Part shown: one piece after another, positions 33,875 through 41,175 of the stretch
How the letters are laid out: every line of letters begins with the position of its first letter
How positions within the stretch are numbered: the stretch's first letter is position 1
Notes under the pieces: generated by a model
Database searches by the model: none
Told to the model about the DNA's origin: nothing
What the model saw: the letters and a program-made list of their open reading frames with translations, nothing else
Assembly (NCBI RefSeq): GCF_006874475.1
Contig: NZ_VIRM01000027.1
Span: 1-64,000 of the forward strand
Length of the DNA: 64,000 nucleotides
Direction of reading: 5' to 3'
DNA from: Microbispora hainanensis
GTDB taxonomy: Bacteria > Actinomycetota > Actinomycetes > Streptosporangiales > Streptosporangiaceae
Program-made: the position numbers and the translations under genes

Positions 33875-34404
33875 GACGGGCGCCTGCCGATCTGCAGCAG
33901 CGGCCTGGCATCGGCGCTCTCGACGTCCACCCGCGTCACCTCGGGGGCCACCCGGGCGATGGCGTGCTCGATCGACTCGGTGACCGCCGCCCGTGACGCG
34001 GGGCAGCCGCAGGCCCCCTCCAGGCGCAGCCGTACGACGCCGTCCTCGACGCCCAGCAGCTCGGCCCCGTGCCCATGCGGGTGGCCGTCGAGCGCGGCAC
34101 GCACCCGCTCGGCGGTGGTGAGCGGATGGAGGTCGTGCAGCACGAGCAGGCCCGAGACCAGCGGGTCGTCCACCAGGGCGCGCAGCGTGCCGGCCGCCCC
34201 GGTCTCGGTGACGATCGCCATGACCCGTTCGAGGCCCGCGCCGTACAGGCCGACGATCTCCCGCACGAGCTCCTCCGCAGTGGTGCGGGCCCCGGCGTCC
34301 ATCAGTGCGCCGAGCAACCGCTCGACGCGCTCGCCCGTCCCCGCGACGTCGTGGGTCATGGTGTCGTGGGTCATGGTGCCGTGGGTCATGGTGTCGTGGG
34401 TCAT
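33871..34404 (-). CDS. NifU-like C-terminal domain protein with repeat-extended N-terminus
   Basis: 177 aa. The C-terminal half (ELLGVEDGVVRLRLEGACGC with PASRAAVTESIEHAI) resembles the NifU/Nfu FeS-scaffold domain, but the cysteine pair is CxC (ACGCPAS) where the family has CxxC. It may supply clusters to the small subunit. The N-terminus MTHDTMTHGTMTHDTMTHD comes from four 15-bp units, each with a start codon. The first ATG overlaps the hhyL stop as ATGA. Any of four ATGs (34404, 34389, 34374, 34359) could start translation. Confidence 0.8.
   Translation of the reverse strand: MTHDTMTHGTMTHDTMTHDVAGTGERVERLLGALMDAGARTTAEELVREIVGLYGAGLERVMAIVTETGAAGTLRALVDDPLVSGLLVLHDLHPLTTAERVRAALDGHPHGHGAELLGVEDGVVRLRLEGACGCPASRAAVTESIEHAIARVAPEVTRVDVESADARPLLQIGRRPS
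34345..34404. repeat. 15-bp tandem repeat carrying four start codons
   Basis: On the - strand ATGACCCACGACACC, four copies (third base changes in units 2 and 4). The first ATGA contains the hhyL stop. Because 15 is a multiple of 3 all ATGs are in frame and simply lengthen the N-terminus of the NifU-like protein. Confidence 0.95.
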
Positions 34405-36182
34405 GGCGTCCCCGTGAACGCGTGCGGGCTGTGCACCACGCGCAGTTGCCTGCCTCGGCCGAGATACATGTGGACGCCGCAGGGCAGGCACGGGTCGAAG
34501 CTGCGGACCGTGCGCATGATGTCGATGCCCTTGAAGCTCTCCGGCGGGTTCTCCTCGAAGATCGGCGTGTTCTGCACCGCGTCCTCGTACGGCCCGGGCG
34601 TGCCGTACGAGTCGCGCACGCTGGCGTTCCACGGCGTCGGCGGATACGGGTGATAGTTGGCGATCTTCCCGTCCCTGATCACCATGTGGTGCGACAGCAC
34701 GCCCCGCACGGCCTCGGTGAAGCCGCAGGAGATCGCCTCGTCGGGCACGGTGAACGGTGACCAGGTCTGGGTGTGTCCCTGGCGGACCTCGCCCAGCGCC
34801 TGCTCCGCGAAGTGCAGTGCGCACGCGGCGGCGTACGCCTGGAAGTACGTCCTGGCCCGGTTGCGCTCGATCGCGTTGGACAGCGGCTCGCCGTTCCACT
34901 GCGGAATCCGCCACTCGAACGTCTGCTCCGGCCGGGTCGCCGTCCTCGGCAGGTTGATCTCCACGCTGTGGCCGGTGGACCTGACGTAGCCGATGTCCAC
35001 CAGGCCCGACAGGGCGGTGATCCACAGGCGGGCGAGCGGGCCGCCGCCGGTGTCGAGCGCGAGCAGGTCGCGCCCGTCGAACCAGCGCGGCGACATCACC
35101 CAGCTGTACTTGTCGCCGAAGTCCCGCTTCTGCGGGTGCGGGATCGTGTGCTGGTTCCACGGATGGCGGATGTCCACCGGGTTGCCCAGCGGGTCCTCGG
35201 TGACGAACGGCTCCTGGCCGGCCCAGTCGTCGTAGTAGGAGCTGCCCAGCAGGATGCGGATGCCGAGGTTGATGTCCACCAGGTCGTTGGTGACGAGTCG
35301 CCCGTCCACCACCACGCCCGGGGTGACGAACATCTTCCGGCCCCAGGCGTTCATGGTGCGGTAGTCGAAGGTGCAGTGCGCGGGGTCCTGGAAGCTGCCC
35401 CAGCAGCCGAGCAGCACCCGCCGCCGGCCCACCTGCTCGTAGCCGGGCATCGCCTCGTAGACGAAGTCGAACAGGTCGTCGTGCATCGGGACGACCCGCT
35501 TCATGAACTCGACGTAGCGCATCAGCCGGGTGAGGTAGTCGGTGAAGACCTGCACGGTCGCCGCCGTCCCCACCCCGCCGGGGTAGAGCGTGGAGGGGTG
35601 CACGTGCCTGCCCTCCATCAGGCAGAACATCTCGCGGGTGGTGCGGCTCATCGCCAGCGCCTCGCGGTAGAACTCGCCCTCAAGCGGGTTCAGCGAGCGC
35701 ATGATGTCGGCGATCGTGTGATATCCGTGGTCGGCCGCGTGCGGGGCCTCGGTGCGCTCGGCCCGCGCCAGCACGCCCGGGTTGGTCTCGCGGACCATCT
35801 TCTCGCAGTAGTCGACCCCGACCAGGTTCTCCTGGAAGATGTTGTGGTCGAACATGTACTCGGCCGCCTCGCCGAGATTGATGATCCACTCGCCGATGGG
35901 CGGCGAGCACACGCCGTACGCCATGTTCTGGGCGTACACGGAGCAGGTCGCGTGGTTGTCGCCGCAGATCCCGCAGATGCGGCTGGTGATGAAGTGGGCG
36001 TCGCGCGGGTCCTTGCCCTTCATGAAGATGCTGTAGCCGCGGAACACCGACGAGGTGCTGTAGCACTCGGCGACCTCGCGGTTGGCGAAGTCGACCTTGG
36101 CGTAGATGCCGAGGCTGCCCACGATCCTGGTGATCGGGTCCCAGGCCATCTCGACGAGTTCGCGTTCCTGGGTCATGATCAT
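34401..36182 (-). CDS. hhyL: [NiFe]-hydrogenase large subunit, group 1h type
   Basis: 593 aa. Carries the NiFe active site: L1 motif RICGICGDNHATC and L2 motif DPCLPCGVH provide the four cysteine ligands. After the L2 His there remain 22 residues that the endopeptidase should remove. Start ATG 36182 overlaps the small-subunit stop as ATGA; ATG 36176 is an alternative. High-affinity group 1h enzymes oxidise atmospheric H2 and feed electrons to respiration during starvation; here this rests on the small-subunit signature and cluster composition. The next gene overlaps its stop by ATGA. Confidence 0.95.
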   Translation of the reverse strand: MIMTQERELVEMAWDPITRIVGSLGIYAKVDFANREVAECYSTSSVFRGYSIFMKGKDPRDAHFITSRICGICGDNHATCSVYAQNMAYGVCSPPIGEWIINLGEAAEYMFDHNIFQENLVGVDYCEKMVRETNPGVLARAERTEAPHAADHGYHTIADIMRSLNPLEGEFYREALAMSRTTREMFCLMEGRHVHPSTLYPGGVGTAATVQVFTDYLTRLMRYVEFMKRVVPMHDDLFDFVYEAMPGYEQVGRRRVLLGCWGSFQDPAHCTFDYRTMNAWGRKMFVTPGVVVDGRLVTNDLVDINLGIRILLGSSYYDDWAGQEPFVTEDPLGNPVDIRHPWNQHTIPHPQKRDFGDKYSWVMSPRWFDGRDLLALDTGGGPLARLWITALSGLVDIGYVRSTGHSVEINLPRTATRPEQTFEWRIPQWNGEPLSNAIERNRARTYFQAYAAACALHFAEQALGEVRQGHTQTWSPFTVPDEAISCGFTEAVRGVLSHHMVIRDGKIANYHPYPPTPWNASVRDSYGTPGPYEDAVQNTPIFEENPPESFKGIDIMRTVRSFDPCLPCGVHMYLGRGRQLRVVHSPHAFTGTP

Positions 36183-37282
36183 CTCTCCGTCGTCCAGCCC
36201 TGGGGGGCCTGGTAACCGGTGAGCAGCTCGCGGCCCTTCCTGCGCCACTTCGGCTCCTTGTCGACCGTCTTGAGCGTGATGCCGCGCAGCCTCCGGATCA
36301 CCGCGCCGTATCCCACGCTCACGGTGGAGGAGACGCGGGCGCCGGGCGGCTCGTCCATGAACGGCATGAACTTGTCGGGGAAGCCCGGCATCGTGCAGGC
36401 GATGCAGATGCCGCCCACGTTGGGGCAGCCGCCGACGCCGTTGATCCAGCCGCGCTTGGGCACGTTGCACTTCACGACCGGGCCCCAGCAGCCGATCTTC
36501 ACCAGGCACTTCGGCGAGCCGTACTCGGTGGCGAACTGGCCCTGCTCGTAGTAACCCGCCCGGTCGCAGCCCTCGTGCACGGTCTGGCCGAACAGCCAGG
36601 TGGGGCGCAGCTTGTCGTCCAGCGGGATCGTCGGCGCCTGCCCGGCGAGCTGATAGAGCAGATAGAGGATCGTCTCCGACAGGTTGTCGGGGTGGATCGG
36701 GCAGCCGGGCACGTTGACGATGGGCAGCCCGGCCTTCGACCGCCAGTCCCAGCCCAGGTAGTCGGCCACGCCCATCGCCCCGGTCGGGTTGCCCGCCATC
36801 GCGTGGATGCCGCCGTACGTCGCGCAGGTGCCGGCGGCGAGCACGGCGGTCGCCTTGGGCGCGAGGCGGTCGAGCCACTCGCTGGTCGTCATCGGCTGAC
36901 CGGTGTCGGGGTTGTTGCCGAACCCGCACCAGTAGCCCTCGCTCTTGATCGACTCGTTGGGGATCGAGCCCTCGATGACCAGCACGAACGGGTCGAGCTC
37001 CCCGCGGTCGGCCTTGAAGTACCACTCGATGAAGGTGTCCGCGCCCTGCATCGGGCCGCACTCGAAGTCGATCAGCGGCCAGTGCACCGCTACCTTGGGC
37101 AGGCCGGGCAGCGCGCCGAGCACGATCTCCTCGATGCTCGGCTGGGTCGCGGCCGTGAGCGCGACCGAGTCGCCGTCGCAGCTCAGCCCGGCGTTTATCC
37201 ACAGGATGTGGACGACGGGTTCCTTCTCACCCTCATGCGCTGTTTCTCCGTCATGCGCTGTCTCTCCGTCATGCGCTGTCAT
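36179..37282 (-). CDS. hhyS: [NiFe]-hydrogenase small subunit, group 1h type (3Cys-1Asp proximal cluster)
   Basis: 367 aa from ATG 37282. The proximal-cluster motif, normally CxxC, reads WINAGLSCDGDSVALTA: Cys35 and Asp38, as in the oxygen-insensitive actinobacterial-type hydrogenase of Ralstonia. Other cluster ligands: GTCATYGG, VPGCPIHPDN, HEGCDRAGYY, SPKCLVKIGCWGP, KCNVPKRGW and GGCPNVGGICIACTMPGFPD. There is no Tat signal, so the enzyme faces the cytoplasm. The N-terminus (MTAHDGETAHDGETAHEGE) is encoded by 18-bp repeats that also hold the stop of SIS1. GTG 37291 is an alternative start. Confidence 0.95.
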   Translation of the reverse strand: MTAHDGETAHDGETAHEGEKEPVVHILWINAGLSCDGDSVALTAATQPSIEEIVLGALPGLPKVAVHWPLIDFECGPMQGADTFIEWYFKADRGELDPFVLVIEGSIPNESIKSEGYWCGFGNNPDTGQPMTTSEWLDRLAPKATAVLAAGTCATYGGIHAMAGNPTGAMGVADYLGWDWRSKAGLPIVNVPGCPIHPDNLSETILYLLYQLAGQAPTIPLDDKLRPTWLFGQTVHEGCDRAGYYEQGQFATEYGSPKCLVKIGCWGPVVKCNVPKRGWINGVGGCPNVGGICIACTMPGFPDKFMPFMDEPPGARVSSTVSVGYGAVIRRLRGITLKTVDKEPKWRRKGRELLTGYQAPQGWTTER

Positions 37283-37286
37283 CGTT
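37233..37286. repeat. 18-bp tandem repeat at the SIS1/hhyS junction
   Basis: Three units TCATGCGCTGTCTCTCCG (+ strand). The third contains the SIS1 stop (37269-37271) and the units encode the repeated AHDGET at the hhyS N-terminus. Confidence 0.92.
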
Positions 37287-37988
37287 GTCACCGGCCTTCG
37301 CCAGGGCGTGCTGGGTGAGCTCCCAGAGCGCGTGATAGACGGTCGTCTGGGCCTCCTGGATCCGGTGGACCGAGGCCGAGGGCACCACGAACAGGTGGTC
37401 GATGGTGCCGAGCTCGGCCATCTGGCCGCCGTCGTAGCCGGCCAGGCCGACCGTGAGCATGCCGCGCCGGCCGGCCTCCTCGAACGCGGCGACGAGGTTG
37501 CGCGAGTTCCCGCTGGTCGACAGGCCCAGCGCGATGTCCCCCGCGAAGGCGGACGCCGCGAGCTGCCGGGCGAAGACCACCTCGAAGCCGATGTCGTTGG
37601 CCAGCGCCGTCACGACCGCGATGTCGGCCGTGAGGGCGAACGCCGGCAACGGACGCGCCGTGTCCCCGTTCATGCCGCCGTTCATGCCGCTGTTCATGCC
37701 GACGTTAAGGTGGCCGGGGTTCATGAAGAGCGTGGCCACGTCCTGGGCGTCGGTCGAGCTGCCTCCGTTGCCGAACGCGAACAGCCGGGCGCCCGCAGCG
37801 AACGACTCCGCCATCGCCGCGGCGCAGGCGGCGATCCGGTCGCCGTCGTGCTCCAGCACCGTACGGCGCAGGGTGACGATCTCGTCGACCTTCTCCACCG
37901 TCGACTGGCGTACGGAGGACATCACCGCGTCGAGGTCGGTGGACTGGGAGTAGAGGAACGGGTAGAGCGCCTCCATGTCCTCGGTCAC
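37269..37988 (-). CDS. SIS-domain protein 1 (GmhA-like) of the hydrogenase operon
   Basis: 239 aa, related to phosphoheptose isomerase GmhA. Aligned by eye to E. coli GmhA it keeps GNGGSSTDAQD (phosphate site), GLSTSGNSRNL and IQEAQTTVYH (Gln172, His180 equivalents). It has lost the catalytic Glu65 (Leu), His61 (Asp) and Arg69 (Pro). After this segment a repeat-encoded GMNSGMNGGMNG insert occurs. GTG 37988 overlaps the HypC-like stop (GTGA), and its stop lies inside the hhyS coding start. A sugar-phosphate-binding role connected with hydrogenase is implied by the position only. Confidence 0.85.
   Translation of the reverse strand: MTEDMEALYPFLYSQSTDLDAVMSSVRQSTVEKVDEIVTLRRTVLEHDGDRIAACAAAMAESFAAGARLFAFGNGGSSTDAQDVATLFMNPGHLNVGMNSGMNGGMNGDTARPLPAFALTADIAVVTALANDIGFEVVFARQLAASAFAGDIALGLSTSGNSRNLVAAFEEAGRRGMLTVGLAGYDGGQMAELGTIDHLFVVPSASVHRIQEAQTTVYHALWELTQHALAKAGDNDDSA
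37669..37704. repeat. 12-bp in-frame repeat, three units
   Basis: TTCATGCCGCCG-like units inside the SIS1 gene, encoding GMNG repeats in a loop that follows the position of the lost catalytic Glu. Confidence 0.92.
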
Positions 37989-38206
37989 GGCTCCGTCCCC
38001 CTCACGACCGCGATGGCCTCCTTGGCGTGCACCAGGATCGTGTCGCCGGGCTCGGCCTCCACCAGGGCGACGCTGACCACCTCCCGGCTGTGTTCCCTGC
38101 TGGGGCCGGTGTCGACGAGGGCGAGGTCGCGTTCCAGGAGCCGTACGACGGTCACCGCGACCGCCTCGTCCGAGCAGGTGACGCACGTCTCGTCGTGGCA
38201 GCTCAT
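37985..38206 (-). CDS. HypC/HupF-like protein with variant cysteine N-terminus
   Basis: 73 aa beta-barrel protein resembling HypC (RDLALVDTGPSREHSREVVS and EAEPGDTILVHAKEAIAVV). It lacks the MCxGxP start; instead MSCHDETCVTCSD places cysteines at 3, 8 and 11. A canonical hypC is present 7.6 kb downstream, so this copy likely has a different client or cargo. It lies between two SIS genes with ATGA and GTGA overlaps. A metal- or iron-unit-binding chaperone role is inference. Confidence 0.8.
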   Translation of the reverse strand: MSCHDETCVTCSDEAVAVTVVRLLERDLALVDTGPSREHSREVVSVALVEAEPGDTILVHAKEAIAVVRGTEP

Positions 38207-38820
38207 GAGACGACCCGTGGATCCAGCACGCCGGGCTGCTCGAAGAAGACGTGCACCAGCTCCCAGAGGACGTGATAGGTGGTGACGTGCACCTCCTTGA
38301 CCACACGGGGATCGGCGGAGCGCGCGATCAGGACGTGGTCGACGGCCGGGCTGCGCCCGATCGGGCCGCCGTCGTCGCCGCCGGTCAGCGCCAGCGTGAG
38401 CAGGCCGAGCCGGTGCGCCGCCTCCAGGCCCCTGAGCACGTTCACGCAGCGGCCGTCGGAGGAGATGCCGAGCGCGATGTCCTGCGGCGCGGCGAGCCGG
38501 TGGAGCTGGTGCGCGAAGACCTCGTCCAGGCCCGCCGTCGCGGCCACCCCCGTGATCGTCGCCACGTCGCTCGTGAGGGAGAACGACGGCAGCGCCCGCT
38601 TGCCCACGATCACCGGGTGGACGAACTCCACCGAGATGTGCTGGGCGTCGGTGGCGGCCTCGCCGTTGCCGAAGACGATGAGCCTGCCGCCGCCGTGGAA
38701 GCGCGTCGCCATCGCGTGGCACGCCCTGGCCACCACGTCGGCCTCGTCGGCGAGGCCGAGCGCCGGCCCCACGCGGCGGGCGAACACCTCCGGAACACGT
38801 GCAAGGACCGCCTGGTCCAT
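38203..38820 (-). CDS. SIS-domain protein 2 (GmhA-like), first gene of the hydrogenase operon
   Basis: 205 aa. Against E. coli GmhA it keeps the acid/base residues (AQHISVEF: His61 and Glu65 equivalents; TTYH: His180). The phosphate loop is degenerate (GNGEAATDAQ for GNGGS; GISSDGRCVNV for STSGNS), and Gln172 is Lys. The losses are complementary to SIS1. ATG 38820 follows GGGGGAAG. The roughly 100 bp upstream should hold the promoter for the whole operon, but I find no recognisable operator. GmhA-type enzymes assemble as tetramers with shared active sites, which makes a mixed SIS1/SIS2 complex possible. Confidence 0.85.
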   Translation of the reverse strand: MDQAVLARVPEVFARRVGPALGLADEADVVARACHAMATRFHGGGRLIVFGNGEAATDAQHISVEFVHPVIVGKRALPSFSLTSDVATITGVAATAGLDEVFAHQLHRLAAPQDIALGISSDGRCVNVLRGLEAAHRLGLLTLALTGGDDGGPIGRSPAVDHVLIARSADPRVVKEVHVTTYHVLWELVHVFFEQPGVLDPRVVS

Positions 38821-38923
38821 CGCGGACCACTTCCCCCGGATCGGTCGAACCCCTGGTTAACGACCGTACGCCGCGCTGTGACGGGGGGAATCAACAGATG
38901 TCGGTGATTTCGCAAAGACCATT

Positions 38924-38951
38924 ACAGTCCGGGCATGACAGTCCGGGCATG
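38924..38951. repeat. 14-bp repeat, two units
   Basis: ACAGTCCGGGCATG twice, between the hydrogenase operon leader and the terminator of the GlsB-like gene. The same 14-bp family occurs at 3225-3294. Confidence 0.9.
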
Positions 38952-38952
38952 C

Positions 38953-38981
38953 CGATGGCCCCGGTCGTGCCGGGGCCATCG
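38953..38981 (-). terminator. Hairpin terminator after the GlsB-like gene
   Basis: Perfect 12-bp inverted repeat CGATGGCCCCGG / CCGGGGCCATCG with a 5-nt loop, 16 bp beyond the stop of the GlsB-like gene. Confidence 0.8.
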
Positions 38982-38996
38982 ATCACCTGCGCTGAG

Positions 38997-39269
38997 CTAT
39001 CCGACGCTTCTGCGGCGGTACAACGCCACGGCCGCCACGACGCCGACGGCGGCGAGGGCCACCTGGATGATCAGCTCGATCCAGTCGATCCCTGGGGTGG
39101 TGGCGACTCCCAGACCTCTGGCGATCGCCGAGCCGATGAGAGCGGCGATGACACCGATGATCATGGTCATCCAGATGGGAATGGCCTGACGCCCGGGAAC
39201 GACCAGCCGGCCGAGAGCGCCGATGATGAGTCCGATGATTATGGCGGAAATGATGCCGCTGACGGCCAT
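38997..39269 (-). CDS. GlsB/YeaQ/YmgE-type stress membrane protein
   Basis: 90 aa with three hydrophobic segments: SGIISAIIIGLIIGALGRLV, then PIWMTMIIGVIAALIGSAIA and the C-terminal helix ending in YRRRSVG. The GRLVVPGRQAIPIW link is typical of the transglycosylase-associated (YeaQ) family of small stress-induced membrane proteins. ATG 39269 follows AAGGAGGG. Followed by a strong hairpin terminator. Confidence 0.92.
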   Translation of the reverse strand: MAVSGIISAIIIGLIIGALGRLVVPGRQAIPIWMTMIIGVIAALIGSAIARGLGVATTPGIDWIELIIQVALAAVGVVAAVALYRRRSVG

Positions 39270-39345
39270 GCTGCCACCCTCCTTGTGTTCGGCTGCCTCC
39301 CTTCTGCCCAGGCGAAACCGGACAAAACACGACAAAACCGGAGGA

Positions 39346-39996
39346 TTAGGAGCCCGCGATGCGGTTCTCCCAGGCCCAGGCCGCGATCTCGACCCGGTTG
39401 CGCAGGCCGAGCTTGGCCTGGATGCCGGCCACGTGGCTCTTGACCGTGCTCAGCGAGATGAACAGCTCGGCCGCGATCTCCTGGTTCGTACGGCCCCGGG
39501 CGACGGCCCTGACGACCTCCAGCTCCCGGTTGGAGAGCGGATGGTCCGTCCCGCCGGGGGCCGGCATCCGGGCCGTCAGGTGGCGCAGCAGCCGCAGGGT
39601 GACCGAAGGGGAGACCAGAGCGTCCCCCTGGTGGGCGGCCCGCACGGCCTCCACGAGCAGGGCGGGGCCGCAGTCCTTCAGGACGAAGCCGGTCGCGCCC
39701 GCCCGCAACGCGCCGTAGACGTACTCGTCCAGGTCGAACGTGGTGACCACGACCACCCGCAGCGGGTCGGGCACGCCCGGCCCGGCCAGCGCCCGGGTCA
39801 CCTCGATGCCGTCGAGCTTGGGCATCCGCACGTCCACCAGACAGACGTCCGGACGCAGCCGCCGGGCCGCCTCCACGGCCTCGGCGCCGTCCGACGCCTC
39901 GGCCACCACGTCGATGTCGGGCTGGTCCTCCAGGATCAGCCGCAGGCCGCCGCGGACCATCGCCTGGTCGTCGGCGACCAGCACCTTGATCGTCAT
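39346..39996 (-). CDS. NarL/LuxR-type response regulator
   Basis: 216 aa. Receiver domain with phosphoacceptor Asp in PDVCLVDVRMPKLDG, Thr in VVVTTFDLDEYVY and Lys in FVLKDC; C-terminal LuxR HTH LSNRELEVVRAVARGRTNQE, then FISLSTVKSHVAGIQAKLGL. It is the partner of the histidine kinase upstream; the ATGA overlap couples them. Target genes unknown. Confidence 0.95.
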   Translation of the reverse strand: MTIKVLVADDQAMVRGGLRLILEDQPDIDVVAEASDGAEAVEAARRLRPDVCLVDVRMPKLDGIEVTRALAGPGVPDPLRVVVVTTFDLDEYVYGALRAGATGFVLKDCGPALLVEAVRAAHQGDALVSPSVTLRLLRHLTARMPAPGGTDHPLSNRELEVVRAVARGRTNQEIAAELFISLSTVKSHVAGIQAKLGLRNRVEIAAWAWENRIAGS

Positions 39997-41144
39997 CGGC
40001 GGGCCCGCTCCCACGAAGGCCGGGGAACGGGCACGGGCAGTGTGGCGAGCACCGACCAGCCGGACCCGGGACGCGGCCCGGCGCGCAGCGTGCCGCCGAG
40101 CGCCTCGACCCGCTCGCGCATGCCGATGAGGCCATACCCGCCGCGCTGGTGGTGCCGCGAGGGGCCCCGCGGCGAGTCGTCGGCGACCTCGACGGTGAGC
40201 GTCTCGCGGTCCCGTTCCACCTCGACCCTGACCGAGCGGGCCTGCGGGGCGTGGCGGGAGATGTTGGTCAGCGACTCCTGCACGACCCGATAGACCGTGG
40301 CGGCCACCTCAGGAGGCCACGTCGCCGTCTCCTCCTCGCCCGGCAGCCGCATCCGCACCGTGCGGCCGCCCGCCTCGAAGCGTTCGACCAGCCCGCCCAG
40401 CTCGCCCGGGATGGTGGTTTCCACGGGCTCGTCCGGGTCGCGCAGCAGGCCGACGACGCGGCGCATCGCGGCCAGCGCGTCGGACCCGGCCGCCTCGATG
40501 TCGGCCAGCGCGTCGTCCGCCTTCTCCGGGCTCTTCCGCGCGACCAGCCGGGTGGCCTGGGCCTGCAGCACGATGCCGGTGACGTGGTGGGCGACGACGT
40601 CGTGCAGCTCGCGGGCGAGCCTCAGCCGTTCCGCCCGGCGCACCCCCTCGGCGACGGCCCGTCTGCGGGCGTCGAGCAGCCGCGGGCACAGCCCGGCCAC
40701 GACGGCGGCGGCCCAGAGCAGGACGTTCATGAAAGTGACCGAGGGCACCGCGGCGGCGAACGTGTGCGCCGTCAGCACGCTTCCGGCGGCCACGGCCAGC
40801 CCGCCGGCCGCCACGGTGCAGGCCGTACGGACCGGCAGCGCCCTGACCGCCGCGCCCACCAGCACCGCCAGGCCGAGGGCCATCGCGGGACCGGGCTCGC
40901 TGGGCAGATCGGCGAACCTGGCGGCCAGGACGGCGGTCGCGGCGACGGCCAGACCGGCCACGGCCGTCCGGGCCGGGTCGAACCGGCGGGCCAGGGCGAT
41001 CGCGCACACCACGGCGCCGGCGGCGCAGTCGAACCGCCAGTAGCCGCCACCCCAGCTGTCGGCGATCCGGAAAGCCCAGAAGGCCAGCACCACGGCGAAG
41101 ATCACGCCGAGTGCGGCGTCGGACGCCCATCTCCCTACACGCAT
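39993..41144 (-). CDS. Sensor histidine kinase (HisKA_3 type)
   Basis: 383 aa. Five to six N-terminal TM helices without a large extracellular domain suggest sensing in the membrane. The phosphoacceptor is in LARELHDVVAHHVTGIVLQ; ATP-binding motifs are YRVVQESLTNISRHA and GGYGLIGMRERVEALGG. The start ATG 41144 lies in the last unit of a 14-bp repeat that also contains the stop of the LacI gene. It acts with the response regulator downstream. Confidence 0.93.
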   Translation of the reverse strand: MRVGRWASDAALGVIFAVVLAFWAFRIADSWGGGYWRFDCAAGAVVCAIALARRFDPARTAVAGLAVAATAVLAARFADLPSEPGPAMALGLAVLVGAAVRALPVRTACTVAAGGLAVAAGSVLTAHTFAAAVPSVTFMNVLLWAAAVVAGLCPRLLDARRRAVAEGVRRAERLRLARELHDVVAHHVTGIVLQAQATRLVARKSPEKADDALADIEAAGSDALAAMRRVVGLLRDPDEPVETTIPGELGGLVERFEAGGRTVRMRLPGEEETATWPPEVAATVYRVVQESLTNISRHAPQARSVRVEVERDRETLTVEVADDSPRGPSRHHQRGGYGLIGMRERVEALGGTLRAGPRPGSGWSVLATLPVPVPRPSWERARR

Positions 41145-41175
41145 CGGCCTACGCACATCGGCCTACACGCATCGG
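41134..41175. repeat. 14-bp repeat amplifying the LacI-stop/kinase-start junction
   Basis: - strand unit CCGATGCGTGTAGG, three copies (middle one permuted). Each unit contains ATG and TAG overlapping in different frames. The LacI stop is the TAG of the first unit and the kinase start is the ATG of the third. The two intermediate ATGs open 7-codon frames (MRVGRCA, MCVGRCV) that end at the next unit's TAG. Confidence 0.95.

Noticed and set aside
34401..37282. Assignment as group 2a (Huc-type) hydrogenase
   Set aside because: The proximal-cluster motif is CxxD, and the gene order (NifU-like, DUF5947, DUF6084) fits group 1h, not the Huc cluster.
37985..38206. Calling this gene hypC
   Set aside because: It lacks the MCxGxP start that defines the iron-carrying Cys2, and a canonical hypC is present at 30081-30356.
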